Source: Aerococcus sp. UBA6277
Lineage (GTDB): Bacteria; Bacillota; Bacilli; Lactobacillales; Aerococcaceae
Reading direction: 5' to 3'
Length of the DNA stretch: 31,250 nucleotides
Assembly: GCF_002440555.1 (NCBI RefSeq)
Contig: NZ_DJUR01000040.1
Coordinates: 1 to 31,250 of the forward strand
Part shown: in pieces, positions 27,393-31,250 of the stretch
Layout of the letters: each line of letters begins with the position of its first letter
Numbering within the stretch: the stretch's first letter is position 1
Notes under the pieces: generated by a model
What the model was told of the DNA's origin: nothing
What the model saw: only the letters and a program-made list of their open reading frames with translations
Databases searched by the model: none
Translations under genes and position numbers: made by a program

Positions 27393-29057
27393 ATGTCATT
27401 TGACGGTATGTTTACCCATGCACTGATTAAAGAATTAAATACAACATTTGCAGGCGGACGCATTCATAAAATCCAACAGCCATACGAGATGGAATTGGTT
27501 TTAACAATTCGCGCTAATCGCAAAAACCACAAATTATTGATCTCAGCCCATCCAAGTTTTGGGCGTATCCAAGTTACAGAACAAGCTTATAATAACCCAG
27601 AAACCCCACCAAACTTTACTATGGTATTGCGTAAGTACGTTGAAGGGAACATTATTGATAGCATTGAACAGTACGACAATGACCGAATTATCCTCTTCAA
27701 TTTAACTAGACGAGATGAATTAGGCGATGCTAGTCAGCAACAATTGATTGTTGAAATTATGGGTCGTCATTCAAATATCTTCTTATTAGATAATGATAAA
27801 CAGATTATCGATGCCATCAAACATGTGCCTATGTACCAAAATACCTATAGAACGATCCTACCTGGTGCGACGTACCAACTGCCCCCAAACCAAAACCAGG
27901 TTAATCCCTTTAAGGTTGGCGAAAACTTTGAAAGCGACAAGTCGTTAATGACGGCCAAGTTCCTACAGAGTCAACTCATGGGGCTAGGTCGTGATTCAGC
28001 AATTGAATTAGCAAGTTTAATTGAAAAAGATAGTCGTAAACCTTATCAAGTGATTCAAGACTTCTGTGCGGGCTTTGAAAATCCGAATCCAACCTTAGTG
28101 GTCCAAGATGATAAGCAACACTTCTTGGTCTTCCCTTACACGACAATTTCAGGGGAAGAAAGTCATTATGACGATTTGAGTGCCTTATTAACAGCTTATT
28201 ATGCAGAGAAAAGTAAGCAAGATTATGTCCGTCAAGTGGGTAATGCCATTATTCAAGTCGTTGAGAAGAATTTGAGTCATCAACATAAACGTTTGGCCAA
28301 TTTAAACCAAGACTTGGAGAAATCAGCTAAGGCCGATACTTTCCAGTTAAAAGGTGAATTATTGACAACTTTCCTTTATCAAATTGAAAAAGGCCAAACT
28401 GAGGTGACACTAGCCAACTACTACGACAATGATCAACCCATTACCATTAGTTTAGACCCTGCCTTGACACCGTCACAGAATGCGCAGAAATACTACCATA
28501 AGTATAATAAACTACGGAATGCTATTAATCATATTGAAAAACAAAAAGTCGTTGCTGAAGCTGAAATCCAGTATTTGGAATCTATTCAAACCCAATTGAA
28601 CTTCGCTGAACCAAACGAATTAGCGGATATTCGGGATGAATTAATTGACCAAGGCTATCTTAAAAAGCAAAAGCAAGATAAGAAAAAACGGTCAAATAAT
28701 GCCTCAGCTAAACCGCGTGAATATGAAACTGCGGAAGGTAACCGGATTTTAGTAGGTCGAAACAACAAACAAAACGACCAATTAACCATGCGTCAGGCCA
28801 ATAAAAACCACTTTTGGTTCCATGCCAAGGATATTCCTGGTTCACACGTTATTTTAGAAACCAGTGACCCTAGTGAAGCTGAAATCACCCAAGCAGCTGA
28901 ATTAGCCGCAGCCTTCTCAAAATATAGCCAATCCAATAATGTGCCCGTTGATTACACGCAAGTAAAACACGTGAAAAAACCAAATGGAAGTAAACCTGGA
29001 TTCGTGAATTACTTTCAACAAAAAACCGTCTTTGTCACACCAACAAAAATCGTTTAA
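27393..29057 (+). CDS. rqcH: Ribosome quality-control factor RqcH (NFACT family)
   Basis: RqcH binds stalled 50S subunits and recruits tRNA-Ala to add C-terminal alanine tails that mark nascent chains for degradation. The 554-residue protein has the NFACT-N domain (about 1-230), a long charged coiled coil (about 280-420) and the NFACT-R domain near the end with HFWFHAKDIPGSHVIL. The D97-R98 pair, needed for tRNA binding in Bacillus subtilis, is present. The start, MSFDGMFTHALIKEL, has AGGAAGG upstream. Older annotations name such proteins fibronectin-binding proteins (FbpA). It is a single-gene unit with a convergent terminator. Confidence 0.94.
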   Translation: MSFDGMFTHALIKELNTTFAGGRIHKIQQPYEMELVLTIRANRKNHKLLISAHPSFGRIQVTEQAYNNPETPPNFTMVLRKYVEGNIIDSIEQYDNDRIILFNLTRRDELGDASQQQLIVEIMGRHSNIFLLDNDKQIIDAIKHVPMYQNTYRTILPGATYQLPPNQNQVNPFKVGENFESDKSLMTAKFLQSQLMGLGRDSAIELASLIEKDSRKPYQVIQDFCAGFENPNPTLVVQDDKQHFLVFPYTTISGEESHYDDLSALLTAYYAEKSKQDYVRQVGNAIIQVVEKNLSHQHKRLANLNQDLEKSAKADTFQLKGELLTTFLYQIEKGQTEVTLANYYDNDQPITISLDPALTPSQNAQKYYHKYNKLRNAINHIEKQKVVAEAEIQYLESIQTQLNFAEPNELADIRDELIDQGYLKKQKQDKKKRSNNASAKPREYETAEGNRILVGRNNKQNDQLTMRQANKNHFWFHAKDIPGSHVILETSDPSEAEITQAAELAAAFSKYSQSNNVPVDYTQVKHVKKPNGSKPGFVNYFQQKTVFVTPTKIV

Positions 29058-29090
29058 GCGTCAATATTAAAAACGCATCAATTGAATATG

Positions 29091-29167
29091 CAAAAAGATC
29101 GATTGGCAGATTGCTCAACCCCCTAGCTCGCTAGCAAGGTTAGTCATCAAACCAATCGGTCTTTTTT
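29091..29167. terminator. Bidirectional terminator between rqcH and the lipid kinase
   Basis: GA(T)CGATTGG and CCAATCGGTC form a stem closing about 45 bases that contain further pairing (AACC/GGTT and CTAGC/GCTAG). A-runs and TTTTTT flank it, so it can work in both directions. Confidence 0.78.
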
Positions 29168-29181
29168 ACTATATATATTTT

Positions 29182-30105
29182 CTAAATAATCCGTTTATAA
29201 GCATGTTTCTTCACCTGACAGGTAAATGTTGGTAATTGATAAATTTCACCATCACAGTTCAAAATCATCGGGCTACCATCCTTACTGGTATAAACAACTT
29301 CATCACATAGTAAACTCTGTAGTTCTTTCAAATCTTCATGTTTTCCAGAAAAAAACTTGTATAATATAGCCCATATTTTATTCATTGACATTGTCTGTAC
29401 ATAAACCAGTTCTAGAAGGCCGTCACTCACTTGACCATCAGGGTTGATCTTAAAACCACCACCATACATAACCCCGTTACATAATGCGGCCAGAATATAT
29501 GGTCCATCCATTAGCTTCAACTCTACTCCATCTTTTTTTGCTGTTAGGTCAATATCGAATGCCGTACCTGCTTGTAAGGCCCTTGGAATCGAAGCTATAT
29601 AGGCATATTTTTGTAAGAATTTATTGTTTTCTTTAAAATCATTGGCTTGGAAAACAACATTCGCATCAGCGCCAACACTCAAAATATTCATAGTATACAA
29701 GTCTAATTCAGGAATATAAATGGCATCCGTTTCGCTTGTTTTACCCTTAAAAATATGGTCAATCTGGTCTTTAACCGAACGCTTACCGTATAAGCCCATA
29801 TATAAGTCATTCCCGGTACCTAAGGGTAAGATGGCAAAAGTAAGCTCGGTATCTATCATCAAATTCCCGATTGAATGGACAGTGCCATCCCCACCACAGG
29901 CAACAACTACCCCATCTCGATATTTTTCGGAAAAACGGTCAATCAAAAATTGGCTTGAGGTCTTCGATGTCGAATATACTAAAAATATATCGTCTTTATT
30001 CAATCCTGCTTTTGAAGCTCGATCCAATACCAATGCATTCGTATCGGCCTTCTTCTTTTTCCCAGCTGCTTGGTTAAAAATAAATAAGAAACCCTTATTT
30101 CCCAT
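29182..30105 (-). CDS. Diacylglycerol kinase family lipid kinase
   Basis: This soluble enzyme phosphorylates a lipid such as diacylglycerol. The kinase signature VVACGGDGTVHSIGN lies near residue 66-80, PLGTGND near 94-100, and the family C-terminal NCDGE lies near 285. The fold and motifs match the DagK/YegS/DgkB group of Gram-positive bacteria, in which DgkB recycles diacylglycerol from lipoteichoic acid synthesis. The ATG at 30105 has AGAGGTG seven bases before it; a GTG three codons earlier overlaps that ribosome site, so I start here, giving 307 residues. It is transcribed away from lexA. Lipid specificity cannot be read from the sequence. Confidence 0.87.
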   Translation of the reverse strand: MGNKGFLFIFNQAAGKKKKADTNALVLDRASKAGLNKDDIFLVYSTSKTSSQFLIDRFSEKYRDGVVVACGGDGTVHSIGNLMIDTELTFAILPLGTGNDLYMGLYGKRSVKDQIDHIFKGKTSETDAIYIPELDLYTMNILSVGADANVVFQANDFKENNKFLQKYAYIASIPRALQAGTAFDIDLTAKKDGVELKLMDGPYILAALCNGVMYGGGFKINPDGQVSDGLLELVYVQTMSMNKIWAILYKFFSGKHEDLKELQSLLCDEVVYTSKDGSPMILNCDGEIYQLPTFTCQVKKHAYKRII

Positions 30106-30204
30106 GTCTGACACCTCTTTTATCTTATCACGTGTATGAATATGTCCCTTATTATACCAAACACCAGGCTACTAGACGAATGTTGGTCAGAATGTCATAT
30201 TCAT

Positions 30205-30244
30205 CGAATGTACGTTTGTATTGACCGAACATATGTGCTATACT
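30205..30244 (+). promoter_or_regulatory. lexA promoter with two LexA boxes
   Basis: CGAATGTACGTTTG (30205-30218) matches the Gram-positive SOS box CGAACN4GTTCG/GTTTG with one mismatch, and CGAACATATGTGCT (30226-30239) is a weaker second copy. They overlap a promoter TTGTAT, 17-base spacer, TATACT (30216-30244). This fits LexA autoregulation. Confidence 0.8.
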
Positions 30245-30303
30245 GAACATAAATAAAACGTGAATAGTTAGAACTCATAACCCACAAAAAAGGAGTACAG
30301 CTA

Positions 30304-30915
30304 ATGAAAGAGCGTCATCTACAAATTCTAAAATGCGTCTATTCAAACATTCAAAGTCAAGGGTTCCCTCCAACAGTTAGGGAAATCTGTGAAGCCGTGA
30401 ACCTATCTTCAACTTCTACAGTCCATGGCCACCTTTCTCAATTAGAAAAGCAAGGTTATCTACTTCGGAACGCGACTAAACCGCGTGCTATGGAAATCAC
30501 AGATAAAGGCTTAGAATTACTAGGTGTATCTAGTCAAGGTATTCCAATGATTGGTACGGTAACGGCCGGTCAACCAATTACTGCTGTTGAAGAAATTGAA
30601 GATTATTTCCCAATTCCACCTACTTTGAAGAACCAATCAGAATCCCTATTTATGTTAAAAATCCGAGGTGATTCAATGATTGAAGCTGGTATCTTAGACG
30701 GAGACTTCGTGATTGTTCGTCAAGAAGTCTCTGCCAACAATGGTGATATTGTAATCGCCATGACAGACGAAGGCGAAGCCACTTGTAAACGATTCTTTAA
30801 GGAAGATGGGTATATCCGATTGCAACCAGAAAATCATAGTTTAGAGCCTATTATCTTACCAGACGTGCAAATTTTAGGTCGTGTAATTAGTTTATTCAGA
30901 GAACATACATATTAA
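30304..30915 (+). CDS. lexA: SOS repressor LexA
   Basis: LexA represses the SOS regulon and cuts itself when RecA is activated. The 203-residue protein has an N-terminal winged helix (residues 1-70; [22 protein letters not shown]) and a C-terminal protease domain. The cleavage site is A88-G89 in TVTAGQP, and the Ser-Lys dyad is S124 in RGDSMIEAG and K162 in ATCKRF. These spacings match Bacillus subtilis LexA. The start ATG has AAAGGAG. Two LexA boxes in its promoter support autoregulation. Confidence 0.96.
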   Translation: MKERHLQILKCVYSNIQSQGFPPTVREICEAVNLSSTSTVHGHLSQLEKQGYLLRNATKPRAMEITDKGLELLGVSSQGIPMIGTVTAGQPITAVEEIEDYFPIPPTLKNQSESLFMLKIRGDSMIEAGILDGDFVIVRQEVSANNGDIVIAMTDEGEATCKRFFKEDGYIRLQPENHSLEPIILPDVQILGRVISLFREHTY

Positions 30916-30924
30916 TCCCTTACA

Positions 30925-30970
30925 CCATGATAAGCATCTTTTGAATGAGATGACTATCATGGTTTTTTTT
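30925..30970 (+). terminator. Terminator after lexA
   Basis: CATGATAAGCATC and GATGACTATCATG form an imperfect long stem followed by nine T. It lies ten bases after the lexA stop. Confidence 0.87.
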
Positions 30971-31023
30971 TGGCCGCTAATAAAGCCGGTCGATGGTTAA
31001 ATACAAATCGCTTATTTATATTT

Positions 31024-31062
31024 TTGAAATATCCGCTAGACCTATATCAACAGATATTTCAA
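31024..31062. repeat. Perfect 10-bp inverted repeat upstream of a small ORF
   Basis: TTGAAATATC and GATATTTCAA flank a 19-base spacer. The right arm ends five bases before a GGAGG ribosome site. It could be an operator or a leader hairpin; it has no T-run and is not a terminator. Confidence 0.7.
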
Positions 31063-31080
31063 TTTGGAGGCTCAAAACAG

Positions 31081-31190
31081 ATGAAGCAATATATAGTCGT
31101 TGAATTTGATGTTCTGTTATTGAAGACTTGGTCACGTTAGCCGAGGCTGCCGTCTTATACGCCCTATCTGAATTGAATATTCCAGGCTAA
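31081..31190 (+). pseudogene. Small ORF, possibly frameshifted; unknown function
   Basis: An ATG with a strong GGAGG ribosome site begins MKQYIVVEFD and stops after 18 codons in its own frame. A neighbouring frame carries VIEDLVTLAEAAVLYALSELNIPG to a TAA at 31188-31190. Together the span is 110 bases, one short of 37 codons, so one deleted base would unite them in a 36-residue protein. I do not recognise it. It may instead be a genuine 18-residue peptide or a remnant of a longer gene. Confidence 0.35.
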
Positions 31191-31250
31191 ATTCTATCCC
31201 TACACCAGTTTTTTTTACTAAAAAAAACGGTTCTTTTACAAATAGTGTTG

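Noticed and set aside
31208..31228. GTTTTTTTT-ACT-AAAAAAAAC palindrome near the right end.
   Set aside because: A pure A/T palindrome of this kind can arise by chance in AT-rich DNA; no gene it could serve is visible before the window ends.

Overview
The window is low-GC Firmicute DNA, most likely from a member of the Lactobacillales. The signs are AAGGAGG-type ribosome binding sites, cre sites, a Gram-positive LexA with matching boxes, RqcH, FruR-FruK-FruA, a class II GalT, a DexB very close to the streptococcal enzyme as I remember it, and a TrpXYZ-type transporter. An Aerococcus-like genome is my best guess; this rests on remembered families, not a database search. I see no phage, CRISPR array, tRNA, rRNA or complete insertion sequence.

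Layout. 1-3.0 kb: a lysine riboswitch with its own promoter and terminator leads into a YfcC-type permease and an M20 amidohydrolase, all on the minus strand; this looks like a lysine-controlled scavenging operon. 3.0-4.7 kb: a YjjG-like HAD phosphatase and an alpha/beta hydrolase. 4.8-11.6 kb: an eroded region. galT has a one-base frameshift. galK and the divergent galR are cut off and joined to each other. The msm-type sugar ABC operon is reduced to pieces of msmE, msmF and msmK. An amino-acid ABC transporter is reduced to a scrap of binding protein joined to a broken ATPase. Two genes inside this region remain intact: dexB, under a perfect cre palindrome, and a nitroreductase.

11.7-16.1 kb: a HEPN-like/CBS fusion protein, then a heterodimeric ABC exporter with one degenerate ATPase site. 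16.2-19.9 kb: the fructose operon fruR-fruK-fruA with a cre site just downstream of its promoter. 20.0-22.9 kb: a Nudix hydrolase, the NAD(P)HX dehydratase and NADP-type glutamate dehydrogenase. 23.0-23.6 kb: the decayed C-terminal third of an OppA. 23.8-24.1 kb: nrdH under an NrdR box.

24.2-27.3 kb: trpX-trpY-trpZ behind a leader of about 270 nt whose three overlapping hairpins form an attenuator of a class I cannot assign. 27.3-31.25 kb: rqcH, a diacylglycerol-kinase-family lipid kinase, lexA with two LexA boxes, and a small, possibly frameshifted ORF behind a perfect inverted repeat.

Taken together, galactose and multiple-sugar uptake have been lost while fructose use, intracellular isomaltosaccharide cleavage, and lysine and aromatic amino acid (or related) uptake are kept. 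The strongest candidates for something undescribed are the lysine-riboswitch/YfcC/M20 operon, the trpXYZ leader and the HEPN-CBS protein.
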